From positions 1-64,000 of the forward strand of contig NZ_PXWG01000013.1 of assembly GCF_003011965.1 (NCBI RefSeq): a stretch of DNA of 64,000 nucleotides, read 5' to 3'. The position numbers and the translations under genes were made by a program. The first letter of the stretch is position 1. Every line of letters starts with the position of its first letter. Below are positions 51,957 to 59,702 of the stretch, one piece after another. This DNA is from Streptosporangium nondiastaticum (GTDB lineage: Bacteria > Actinomycetota > Actinomycetes > Streptomycetales > Streptomycetaceae). The notes below the pieces were generated by a model. It was not told the origin of the DNA, did not search any database, and worked only from the letters and a program-made list of their open reading frames with translations.

Positions 51957-52600
51957 CAGTAGTACCGCGGTCCGGAGTCGGTGGCCCGCACGGGCTGGGG
52001 GAAGCCCGACGGCTTCTCACCCTTCCTGACCACGTCGCACCGGTACTTCGACTGGCTGTTCAGGGGCGCCAGCACGGCCTTGGGGATGTCGTTGCAGAGG
52101 GCGTAGTCGATGCTGCCCCTGAAGTTGCCGTAGAGCAGGCGGGCGACGCCGTCGCGCGTGAGGATCCCCTGCCGCGGGGCCGCCGTGAACGTCACCATGC
52201 TCCTGGACCAGGCGGGCTTGTCGCCGATGCGCACGTCCCATTCCACCTGGAGGCCTTCGAAGGTGGTCTTGCAAGTGGTGGTCGTCCCGCTCTTCGAGGC
52301 CAGGTCCTCGGGGCACTCGGCGGTGATGCTGCCCTCCGCGCGGGCCATGTCACGGGTCTTGCGGCGCAGCTCGTACTCCAGGTTCTCGCTGAACGACGCG
52401 TCGGCGGCCGGGGAGGGCTCCGTCTTCTCGTCGGGCAGGGCGGGCGGCTCGTCCAGCCGCTGCGGCAGGACGGTGCCCGCCGGCTTCGGCTCGGCACCCG
52501 CGCGGTCCGCGCCGGACTTCCCACCCCCGCACCCGGCGGCCGCCAGACACACCGCACCGGCTATGAGCACTGAGACGATCTTCGATTTCACGGCGGTCAC
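51956..52600 (-). CDS. Secreted lipoprotein, DUF4333-like
   Basis: The 214-residue product starts at GTG 52600 with a signal peptide (KIVSVLIAGAVCLAAAGC) and a clear lipobox AAGC at residue 23. The mature domain has CPEDLASKSGTTTTCKTTFEG (two Cys probably disulphide-bonded), resembling the DUF4333 fold of actinobacterial lipoproteins, and a second Cys pair near the C-terminus. Function is unknown; a cell-surface role is inferred. It is coupled to the following hypothetical protein gene. Confidence 0.8.
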   Translation of the reverse strand: MTAVKSKIVSVLIAGAVCLAAAGCGGGKSGADRAGAEPKPAGTVLPQRLDEPPALPDEKTEPSPAADASFSENLEYELRRKTRDMARAEGSITAECPEDLASKSGTTTTCKTTFEGLQVEWDVRIGDKPAWSRSMVTFTAAPRQGILTRDGVARLLYGNFRGSIDYALCNDIPKAVLAPLNSQSKYRCDVVRKGEKPSGFPQPVRATDSGPRYY

Positions 52601-52710
52601 TCTACAGAGACCGCCGGACACGGCGGGAGGGCGGCGGCCGTCCGGCCCCGGCGCCCGGCCGCGGCCGGGCACGAGCAGTGGCTACCGGATGAGCAGGTGG
52701 CTGCAGGTGG

Positions 52711-52866
52711 CTACCAGTAGTGCCGGCGGCCTCCGACCTCATGGCCCACCGCGCCCAGCACCCACAGGATCGCACCGATGACGAGCAGGATGATCCCGAT
52801 GGTCCACAGGATGGAGATGCCGGTCAGGAACCCGATGACGAGGAGAATCACTCCCAGGACGATCAT
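52711..52866 (-). CDS. Small two-helix membrane protein (DUF6131-like)
   Basis: The 51-residue protein is almost entirely two hydrophobic helices (MIVLGVILLVIGFLTGISIL and IGIILLVIGAILWVLGAVGH) with a short basic, aromatic tail. It matches the very common actinobacterial DUF6131 type. ATG 52866 was chosen over 52932 because the extra residues are hydrophilic and atypical. Confidence 0.8.
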   Translation of the reverse strand: MIVLGVILLVIGFLTGISILWTIGIILLVIGAILWVLGAVGHEVGGRRHYW

Positions 52867-52989
52867 GTTGGCCTCCGCTCGGCGGAAAACCCCCTCCTCC
52901 TCACTGTCCACCCCCGCCGGGCATCGCGCCAAAGCAACGGGCCCGGGCCCGGCCCCGGCTCCAGCCGCGGGCCCGGCTCCGGACAGCCC

Positions 52990-53559
52990 TCAGGCGGCGA
53001 AGCCGATGTTCGTGACGTACTCGTACTGGCCCCACTGCGAGCCCAGGTCGACGATCGTGTCCGTCCAGGCGTCGTCGAGCTCGCGGGCGTCTCCGGCGGC
53101 CCACGCGGCGACGATGCGGTCCCAGCGCCGCACGTTCATCGTCCGGTACTCGACCACGCGCTGCAGCGGCCGCGGCACCTGGGACTGGTTGAGCGGGTGG
53201 ATCTCCACGCGCGTCCCGCCGGAGGAGTTCAGGCGGCGCAGGAGGTGGCGGGCGACGTTCTGGCGGCGTACCGAGCGGTAGGCCCGTTCGACACGCTCCA
53301 GGTTGGCCTTCGACGGGCTGCGCCTGCCGTCCAGCCACGCTTTCAGGGTGCGGTCGGTGACGGTCAGGCCGGCATCGTACGCGGCCTTGCGCGCGTGGGC
53401 CGTCCTGGTCAGGTAGTGCAGGCGGGCCATGAGGCCGCGGCGGGCGGTCACGGGGGTGGTGATACCACCGGCGAGCTCGTCGAGCTTGCGGGCGACGGCT
53501 TCGCTGCCCTTGACGCCCCGGGCGCCGTACTTGCCGAAGTCGATGGTCCTCTGCGGCAT
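52990..53559 (-). CDS. Putative terminal protein (Tpg/Tpc-like), small basic HTH protein
   Basis: The 189-residue protein is strongly basic in residues 38-145, with a helix-turn-helix-like region (about 56-84, ARKAAYDAGLTVTDRTLKAWL) followed by an Arg-rich helix, and ends in an acidic aromatic segment (WGQYEYVTNIGF). Streptomyces Tpg terminal proteins share this plan (about 185 residues, N-terminal HTH with SQRTVERY-like recognition helix, basic middle), although direct sequence similarity is low. Its ATG abuts the stop of the polymerase-like gene with no gap, the same order as tap-tpg and tac-tpc. Terminal proteins are linked to the 5' ends of linear replicons and prime end-patching. Alternatively it is a plasmid regulator. 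Confidence 0.5.
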   Translation of the reverse strand: MPQRTIDFGKYGARGVKGSEAVARKLDELAGGITTPVTARRGLMARLHYLTRTAHARKAAYDAGLTVTDRTLKAWLDGRRSPSKANLERVERAYRSVRRQNVARHLLRRLNSSGGTRVEIHPLNQSQVPRPLQRVVEYRTMNVRRWDRIVAAWAAGDARELDDAWTDTIVDLGSQWGQYEYVTNIGFAA

Positions 53560-55089
53560 CTACTCCTCCTCCCCCGTTCCGGCGTCCGCGGCATAGGCGT
53601 CCTTGACCTTGACTTCGGTAACGCCCCGGCCCTCGGCGAAGACACGGCGCCAGTCGCCGATGACGTGGAGCTCGTCGGTGCCCATGGCACGGACGACCGT
53701 CAGCCCCTCGTCGTGGGCCTTGAGGGCCTTCATCCAGAGGTTGGCGAACGCCTGGGAGCGGATGATGTGCATCCAGTCCGGCCGGTAGAGCTCCCGGTTG
53801 TAGTTCGACTCCCCCATGGTGGAGACGAACTTCGAGTACATCGCCTTCACGTACTCCAGGGTGACCTCGTCCCCGGCGGCGATCGCCGCGTCGCGGGCGT
53901 CCTTGAGGGCGACGCGGAACTTCTCCAGGAGGTTCTCCGTGGCGCCCGAGGTGTACGACTCGTGCACCACGGGCCGCTCGCACAGCCCGTGCTTCGGGCC
54001 GGACAGGCGCAGGAGCAGGCGGAGGGTGGGTTCGGTGACCCACAGCGGGCCGGGCTCGTCGCGCCGGCCGATCGGGTTCGGCAGCACGTCCTCGTGCTCC
54101 CACGCGGGCGGAGTGATGAGGTGGACGCCCGCGCGGCGCCGGTCGTGGGCGAGACCGGCGGAGTGCTCCAGCTGCCCGAGGGGCAGGTGCGTCTTGAGCG
54201 CGGAGAGGTAGGCGCCGTTGATGTCGAGCGCGGTCACCTCGTGGGTGCCCGGCGGGAGTTGACGGCGCGTCCACTTGGGGCGGGCCTCCCAGATCTGGTC
54301 GGCGCCGCGGGAGGTCTGCTTGCGCAGGATGTCGGGAATCCACGGGTGGGCGACGATGTCGTAGCGGGCGCCCTTGCGCGTCTCGTCCAGCAGCCGCATC
54401 GCGTCCGGGATGGCCCGCTTCAGCAGGGCGGCCGTGGCCGCGTCCACGTCGCCCTCGTTCTCGGCGAGCGCGGCCCGGACCGCCTCGCCGATCAGGTCGA
54501 CGGGACCGGACGGCGTCTGGAACGCGCGCCGGGCCGGGGCTGCGGCCGCCTTGGACGTGGGAGCGGCCACGGGACGGGGCACGGTTCGGGTCACAGCCCG
54601 GGGTACGGCTTGGGGCACAGCCTGGGATACGGCTTGGGTCACGGCTCGGCAGTCCGCCGGGTCCAGATGCTGGGCGAAGCCCGCCACCCGGCTCCCCGCC
54701 GGACGCCCGCACAGCACGCACGGCTCCGGCACGGCGAGCGACTCTACGTCGTCGCCCTCGCCTGAACCGTCCTGCCCGGGCTCGGGCGCAACGCCCGTGT
54801 CAGCCTTCTCCGGCTCCGGCTCCGGATCCAGCTCCGGCTCGGCCTCGGCCTGGAACTTGGCGGCCAGTCCGTCCAGCAGATACGCGTACCTGGTACGGAT
54901 CTCACCGGACGGGTCCCGGGTACCCTCCCAGCCGGCCACCGTCGACGGGCTCACCCCGAGCGCCCGGGCAACCTGGGCCTTGGACAGCCGCGCCTGCTCA
55001 CGCAGTTCCCGGCGCACCTCGGGGGTGGGCAGTGCGGCCTCCGGGCCGACGGCGGCGAGCAGCGAGTCGATCGCGTCGAAGTCACCCAC
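53560..55089 (-). CDS. Putative telomere-associated protein with family-B polymerase-like motifs (Tap/Tac-like)
   Basis: The 509-residue protein has an N-terminal HTH (34-55, LSKAQVARALGVSPSTVAGW), an acidic linker, a zinc-knuckle-like C124-x2-C127-x13-H141-x5-C147, and a Val/Ala/Pro-rich repeat linker (150-185). The C-terminal half has LDINGAYLSAL (Asp289, like motif A DxxSLYP), KAMYSKF (415-421, like motif B NSLYGKF) and GTDELHV (470-476, like motif C DTDS, with the first Asp replaced by Gly). Tap and Tac are known to add nucleotides to terminal proteins in vitro. Gene order and motifs fit that role; the family assignment is my inference. Confidence 0.5.
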   Translation of the reverse strand: MGDFDAIDSLLAAVGPEAALPTPEVRRELREQARLSKAQVARALGVSPSTVAGWEGTRDPSGEIRTRYAYLLDGLAAKFQAEAEPELDPEPEPEKADTGVAPEPGQDGSGEGDDVESLAVPEPCVLCGRPAGSRVAGFAQHLDPADCRAVTQAVSQAVPQAVPRAVTRTVPRPVAAPTSKAAAAPARRAFQTPSGPVDLIGEAVRAALAENEGDVDAATAALLKRAIPDAMRLLDETRKGARYDIVAHPWIPDILRKQTSRGADQIWEARPKWTRRQLPPGTHEVTALDINGAYLSALKTHLPLGQLEHSAGLAHDRRRAGVHLITPPAWEHEDVLPNPIGRRDEPGPLWVTEPTLRLLLRLSGPKHGLCERPVVHESYTSGATENLLEKFRVALKDARDAAIAAGDEVTLEYVKAMYSKFVSTMGESNYNRELYRPDWMHIIRSQAFANLWMKALKAHDEGLTVVRAMGTDELHVIGDWRRVFAEGRGVTEVKVKDAYAADAGTGEEE

Positions 55090-55372
55090 CGGACCGCACC
55101 CCCCGCGCGGCCGCGGCCACCCGGCGCCGGGCAGCCGGCAACGCCGCGCACGCGCGGGCCGGACCGGCCAGCAGGTCCAGGGCGCCGATGCCGTAATGCA
55201 CGGCGAGGGCGTCCACGTCGCCCAGCGTCCACGACGCCGTGCCGGACTGCCTGCGCGACACCTGCGCCTGCGTCAGCCCCAGCACACCGGCGACCACGCG
55301 CTGCGACTCCCCTGTCGTCCGCATCAACGCGGCCACCGCCAGGCGCAACGACTCCTCCAGTCCCGAGCTCAT
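55082..55372 (-). CDS. Small XRE-type DNA-binding protein
   Basis: The 96-residue protein has an XRE helix-turn-helix (about residues 8-60, MRTTGESQRVVAGVLGLTQ, QVSRRQSGTASWTLGDVDAL). A C-terminal Ala/Arg-rich helix may bind nucleic acid or a partner. ATG 55372 was chosen because the conserved N-terminus SSGLEESLRLAV starts there. It overlaps the start of the polymerase-like gene by 8 bases, so it is the first gene of the coupled operon and could be its autoregulator or a telomere-binding accessory. Confidence 0.68.
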   Translation of the reverse strand: MSSGLEESLRLAVAALMRTTGESQRVVAGVLGLTQAQVSRRQSGTASWTLGDVDALAVHYGIGALDLLAGPARACAALPAARRRVAAAARGVRSGG

Positions 55373-55497
55373 GCCGCACACCCTACCAACGATCATGCGC
55401 AAACCGCATACACGTGGCCGGAGCCGACCCGCATACACGTGGCTGAAGCCGGCCCGCCCACAGGGGCCGGGCCGGCTTCAGCCGAGCGTTCCGCCGT

Positions 55498-57129
55498 TCA
55501 GCGGGAGGCGCCGGGCGGCTCCGCAGTCGGCAGATAGCGGGGTGCCCGCCAGGCCTTCAGCCGGGTCTCCACCATTGCTCCCAGTGACAGCAGGTCGTCG
55601 TCCTGCCGGTCACCGGCCATGAGGAGCAGGCCGACCGGGAGTTCGCCCACGAAGCCGGCGGGCACCGACAGCGACGGGTAGCCGGCCACGGCCGCGGGCG
55701 TCGACGACGGGATCACGTCGTTGTCGCCGCGCGCGCAGTCGGTCGTCCAGGCGGGCGGGTTGGCCGGTGCGGCGATGGCGTCCAGCCGGTGGGCGGCCAT
55801 GGTCTCGTCCACGGAGCGGCGGGAGAGGTCCTTCAGCTCGGCGCGCACGGCCCGGTACCCCGGGTCGGTGACCGGGGGCGCGGCGAGGGCCTGCTCGAAG
55901 AGTTCCTGGCCGGCGAAGCAGGTCCGTTCCGCGGCATGCGCGCGGTTGAAGGCGATCAGCCCTGCGAGGTCGCGCGGCCCCTCCCGCGTGGCGAGGTAGG
56001 CGTCGATGTCCCGGTGGAACTCGCTCAGCAGCGCCGGGTACTCGAGCTGGGCGAGCCGTTCCTGGTACGGGGGCGTCACCTCGACGACGACGGCTCCCGC
56101 GGCGCGCAGCTTCTCCGCCGTACGGGTCATCAGGGCGTCGACCTCGGGCCCGAGCGAGGGCAGCCGCCACAGTCCGATGCGCTTGCCGCGCAGTCCGCCC
56201 GGCTGCTGCGTCAGGCCTTCCGGGAGGGCGGCGGGGCGCGGGGCGCCGTCCCCGCGGAGGACCGCGAGGGTGAGGGCGGCGTCGGTGACGTTGCGCGCCA
56301 TGGGCCCCGCGGTGTCCTGCTCGGCGGAGATCGGCACCACGCCGGCCTGACTGACCAGCCCGAGGCTGGGCTTGTGGCCGACCACGCCGTTCATCCCGGC
56401 CGGGCACACGACGGAGCCGTCCGTCTCGGTGCCGATCGCCACCTGCGCGAGCGACGCGGCGAGCGCGGCGGCCGAACCGGAGGACGATCCGCACGGGTTG
56501 CGGTCCAGCACGTAGGGGTTCCTGGTCTGCCCGCCCACCGCCGACCATCCCGACGTCGGCTTCGCCGCGCGGAAGTTGGCCCACTCGGACAGGTTGGTCT
56601 TGCCGAGGATCACCGCTCCCGCGTCCCGCAGCCGGGTGACGAGGGCCGCGTCGGTGCGCGGCGGGCTGCCGGCCAGCGCCAGCGATCCGGCCGTCGTGGG
56701 CATGCCGCGGGTGTCGATGTTGTCCTTGAGCAGGACGGGAATGCCGTCGAGCGGTCCGCGGGCGCTGCCGCGCCGGTGCCGGGCGTCGCTGGCGGCCGCC
56801 TGGCGCATGGCGGTGGGATCGGTGCGCAGCACCGCGTTGATCCTGGGATCGACGGTGGCGATCCGCCGCAGGTAGGCGGCGGTCAGCGCCGACGAGGTGA
56901 GCGATCCGTCCGCCATGCGGGCCTGCAGCTCCGGGATCGTCACCCTGTCGAGGTCGACGCCCGGCGCCGGCGGAGGACCGTCCGGCAGCGGCGGCGCGCC
57001 GCCGGCATCGCGTTCGGCGGCGTGCGCGCGACCGCCCGGCGCACCGGGCACACCCGGCACTCCTGTCACGAGAGACCCCAGCCCCACCGCCACTGCGGCC
57101 ATCAGTACGAGAGCACTCTGCTTCCCCAT
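55498..57129 (-). CDS. Secreted amidase (amidase signature family)
   Basis: The 543-residue protein has a signal peptide (about residues 1-38, ending AHA), then the amidase signature domain with the catalytic Lys in LLKDNIDTRG, the Ser-rich loop GSSSGSAAALAASLAQVAIGTETDGS holding the cis-Ser and nucleophile Ser (read in parts), and the C-terminal substrate region. Such enzymes hydrolyse amides outside the cell; the substrate cannot be told. Start is ATG 57129. No operon partner is evident. Confidence 0.9.
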   Translation of the reverse strand: MGKQSALVLMAAVAVGLGSLVTGVPGVPGAPGGRAHAAERDAGGAPPLPDGPPPAPGVDLDRVTIPELQARMADGSLTSSALTAAYLRRIATVDPRINAVLRTDPTAMRQAAASDARHRRGSARGPLDGIPVLLKDNIDTRGMPTTAGSLALAGSPPRTDAALVTRLRDAGAVILGKTNLSEWANFRAAKPTSGWSAVGGQTRNPYVLDRNPCGSSSGSAAALAASLAQVAIGTETDGSVVCPAGMNGVVGHKPSLGLVSQAGVVPISAEQDTAGPMARNVTDAALTLAVLRGDGAPRPAALPEGLTQQPGGLRGKRIGLWRLPSLGPEVDALMTRTAEKLRAAGAVVVEVTPPYQERLAQLEYPALLSEFHRDIDAYLATREGPRDLAGLIAFNRAHAAERTCFAGQELFEQALAAPPVTDPGYRAVRAELKDLSRRSVDETMAAHRLDAIAAPANPPAWTTDCARGDNDVIPSSTPAAVAGYPSLSVPAGFVGELPVGLLLMAGDRQDDDLLSLGAMVETRLKAWRAPRYLPTAEPPGASR

Positions 57130-57260
57130 GCGTGCCAGCGCACTACATCACCGCGCCCGGCACAAGGGGTGACGCCGGCCGTGGCCCGAAGAAGGCGGCC
57201 CGGCGCCCCGGCCTACGCTCTACCTGCCCCTGGTGACCTGAGCGGCCATGCCGCCACCGC

Positions 57261-57320
57261 CGTCGCACCACCACACCACCACGCCGTCACACCACCACGC
57301 CGTCACACCACCGCGCCGCC
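57261..57320 (+). repeat. CACCACCACGCCGTCA-type tandem repeat
   Basis: Three to four copies of a 16-base unit (CGTCACACCACCACGC and variants) lie between the amidase gene and the divergent monooxygenase gene, in the likely promoter region. Likely slippage-derived; regulatory meaning is unknown. Confidence 0.5.
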
Positions 57321-57380
57321 ACGCCCGCGAACCGGCACCCCCGCCACACCCGCAACGGGGACATCGGGCACCATTGGGGC

Positions 57381-57704
57381 ATGAGCGTAGTCAAGATCAA
57401 CGTCCTGACCGTCCCCGCCGAGCAGCGCGCCGTCCTGGAGGAGCGCTTCTCCGCACGTGCCGGGCTCGTGGAGTCCAGCGACGGCTTCGAGTGGTTCGAG
57501 CTCCTGCGGCCCGTGGAGGGCACGGACGACTACTTCGTCTACACCCGCTGGCGCAGCGAGGAGGACTACCAGAACTGGCTGAACGGCCCGATGCGGCAGG
57601 GCCACCAGGGCGGCGGCGACGGCGCCCGCCCCAAGCCTGCGGCGACGGGCTCCAGCCTGCTGTCCTTCGAGGTCGTCCAGCAGGCGTCGGCCAAGAACGC
57701 CTGA
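57381..57704 (+). CDS. ABM-domain monooxygenase (IsdG/MhuD-like fold)
   Basis: The 107-residue protein has the dimeric alpha+beta ferredoxin-like ABM pattern: KINVLTVPAEQRAVLEERFSA, DGFEWFELLRPVEG and DYFVYTRWRSEEDYQNWLN. FEWFELL with the second-helix geometry is seen in heme-degrading MhuD-like members, but a proximal His is not certain because no conserved His precedes the last strand except in GHQGG near residue 75. It could degrade heme or act on an aromatic polyketide. A strong hairpin follows. Confidence 0.82.
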   Translation: MSVVKINVLTVPAEQRAVLEERFSARAGLVESSDGFEWFELLRPVEGTDDYFVYTRWRSEEDYQNWLNGPMRQGHQGGGDGARPKPAATGSSLLSFEVVQQASAKNA

Positions 57705-57726
57705 CGAGAACGCCTGGAACGGGCGC

Positions 57727-57755
57727 GGGGGCGCGGGGATGTTCCCCGCGCCCCC
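57727..57755. terminator. Strong GC hairpin terminator
   Basis: GGGGGCGCGGGGA (57727-57739) pairs with TCCCCGCGCCCCC (57743-57755), a perfect 13-bp stem with a TGT loop. It lies between the convergent monooxygenase and oxygenase genes and can stop both. Confidence 0.85.
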
Positions 57756-57840
57756 GGCCCTCACCGCTTCCGCGTGACCGGATCCACCGTCGGACCCGAC
57801 GACGTCAGGCCCGGAATCAGGCCCGCCGCCGCGTCCGCCG

Positions 57841-58707
57841 TCACGTCCACCAGACGAGTTCGTTCTCGTCGTTCAGGGCCGTGAAGCAGGTCAGCAGCAG
57901 CCGCTTGGCGTCGCCGGCGGGCGTCTCCCCGCCCAGGACCGCGTGGGCGAGGTTGCCGTTGATCACGCACAGGTCCCCGCTCTCGACCGGAACGACCACG
58001 CTGGGGTGGCCCTCCAGCTGCTCCGGCGGGTAGGGGAAGCCGCTGTAGGTCAGGCCGAGCCGCTCCCGGGAGAAGTCGTCGGGCTCGACGTTCCACAGCT
58101 TGATCTGCCCCGTTCCCCCGGGCACCTGCGGGTAGACGTTGACCGCCATTACCCGCCGCAGCTCCTGGATCTCGAAGCCCGCCTGCAGCGGGTCGCGGAG
58201 CTGGGCGAGGTCGTCGTGCGGCATGAGCAGGAACGCGCCGGTGTTGTTCCAGAGCACGGCCTTCGAGTCGCCGGCGGCACGCCCTTCGTGCACCGCGGGG
58301 CGGACCCCCGCCAGGCTGCCGTGCCCGGCCAGCCGGTCGCGCAGTGCGGCCACCGGGTCGGTCGTGCCCTCGTACAGGGCGCGTACGGCGTCGGCGGAAC
58401 GTTCCACCTCGGTCAGGTACGCGTCCGTCGTCTTCTCGATGTGCGAGGCGCCGACGATGTAGCCCTCGACGCCGTCCTCCCCCTCGCCGTAGCGGGGAGT
58501 GCGGTGCGTGGAGGCCCAGAAGTTCTCCACGATCCGCCGGCGGTCCGCCTCGGGGACGAAGCCGGTCACCCGGTAGGCGGCCAGTTCCCCGCGCAGCACC
58601 CGGAGGACGGCTTCGGTGTCGAGGCTGCCGTGCGTCTCGTGCACCCGGAACTGGTCCGGCGGCAGGGCGCTGCCGGTGATCCGCGGTGCCGTGGTGCCGG
58701 TGGTCAT
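57841..58707 (-). CDS. 2-oxoglutarate/Fe(II)-dependent oxygenase-like protein
   Basis: The 288-residue protein has a double-stranded beta-helix pattern with a probable iron triad H164-x-D166 ([10 protein letters not shown]) and H255 ([11 protein letters not shown]), and Arg269 in AKRLLLTCF suitable for 2-oxoglutarate. Its N-terminal half is helical ([14 protein letters not shown]). It would hydroxylate, desaturate or cyclise a small substrate using O2. Its ATG overlaps the membrane desaturase stop (ATGA), and it is the last gene of a three-gene coupled operon that begins with an amidinotransferase. A guanidino compound is the likely substrate. Confidence 0.75.
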   Translation of the reverse strand: MTTGTTAPRITGSALPPDQFRVHETHGSLDTEAVLRVLRGELAAYRVTGFVPEADRRRIVENFWASTHRTPRYGEGEDGVEGYIVGASHIEKTTDAYLTEVERSADAVRALYEGTTDPVAALRDRLAGHGSLAGVRPAVHEGRAAGDSKAVLWNNTGAFLLMPHDDLAQLRDPLQAGFEIQELRRVMAVNVYPQVPGGTGQIKLWNVEPDDFSRERLGLTYSGFPYPPEQLEGHPSVVVPVESGDLCVINGNLAHAVLGGETPAGDAKRLLLTCFTALNDENELVWWT

Positions 58708-59702
58708 GCGCTCCTCCGACGGGTCTCGGTCACGGTGGACGGTGCGCCGCCGGTCGCGGTGCCGTGGTGGAGGAGGGGGCGCCTGCGGTCGAGGAAGCCG
58801 AGCATGGCCGGGACCGGGCTGATGATGCGCGGCCGGCTGTCCAGCTCGCCCCGGCGCCGCTCCCGGACGACCGGCATCTGTGACCAGTGCGTCGCCGGGC
58901 TGAGGTGGTGCTCCTGGTGGTAGCCGTCGTTGAAGGTGAGCGCGTTGTACAGGCGGCCGTAGTGGCTCACCGAGTCCGTCGCCCGGGAGGACGGGTCGGC
59001 CCCGTAGTGCCGGTAGTAGTTCTGCACGTTCACCATCGCCAGGGCGATGAAGAACGAGGGCAGGTAGCAGAACAGCGTCCACTGCCAGGAGATCGCCGCG
59101 AACAGCACGAGCGACAGGCAGTGCGCGGCACGGTCGGCCTGCACCTGGCGCAGTTCCTTGCTGCGGCGCGGTTCTCTGCGGGCGGCCAGCGACAGCAGGT
59201 TGGCGTCACCGGCCCCCACGCGCCACAGCCGCACCACGTAGAGGATCTCCCGGCCCCGGCCGATCAACGAGTCCAGCGCGCCCGTCACCACGTAGGGGAG
59301 CAGCGGCGCGTGCTCACCGTCCTTTCCGTCGCGGTAGGTGGACGAGGTGTCCCGCGTCGTGCCGTCCGTTCCCTTGAGGTCGTTGTTGAACCGGTGGTGG
59401 TTGCGTACGTGGGTGAGGTGGTACGCCTGCACCGACTGGCCGATGTTGACCGAGTTCAGGAGCGACACCAGTCCGTTGAGCCGGGACGAGGTGAACCACG
59501 GCACGTGCGTGAACAGGTGTGAGATGACGATGATGTTGTAGGCCATCATCACCGCCAGGAGGGCGTAGCCGCCGGCCCGCCAGGGGACCGAGGCCCCCTC
59601 CCAGGCGGTGGCGAGCCAGATCGTGACGGCGAACTGCGCCACGCTGAACACCAGCAGGAGCGCGTCCCGCGGCGTGTGTTTCCATATCCCCCCGGTCGTC
59701 AT
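58704..59702 (-). CDS. Membrane diiron desaturase/hydroxylase
   Basis: The 332-residue membrane protein has N-terminal TM helices (about residues 12-31 and 44-60) and three His boxes: HLFTH (62-66), [11 protein letters not shown] (95-105) and HQEHH near residue 275, which bind two irons. It resembles fatty acid desaturases and alkane/aromatic hydroxylases rather than acyl-CoA delta-9 enzymes, and differs clearly from the desaturase of the Ole cluster. It is coupled on both sides: ATG overlaps the amidinotransferase stop (TAATG) and its stop overlaps the next start. A role in oxidising an amidinated or lipidic intermediate is inferred. Confidence 0.82.
   Translation of the reverse strand: MTTGGIWKHTPRDALLLVFSVAQFAVTIWLATAWEGASVPWRAGGYALLAVMMAYNIIVISHLFTHVPWFTSSRLNGLVSLLNSVNIGQSVQAYHLTHVRNHHRFNNDLKGTDGTTRDTSSTYRDGKDGEHAPLLPYVVTGALDSLIGRGREILYVVRLWRVGAGDANLLSLAARREPRRSKELRQVQADRAAHCLSLVLFAAISWQWTLFCYLPSFFIALAMVNVQNYYRHYGADPSSRATDSVSHYGRLYNALTFNDGYHQEHHLSPATHWSQMPVVRERRRGELDSRPRIISPVPAMLGFLDRRRPLLHHGTATGGAPSTVTETRRRSA

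Noticed and set aside
52720-54765. 681-codon plus-strand frame
   Set aside because: It is antisense to the terminal-protein-like and polymerase-like genes, and has no ribosome site or recognisable domain.
57241-57340. CRISPR-like array
   Set aside because: The repeats are short, adjacent and without unique spacers.
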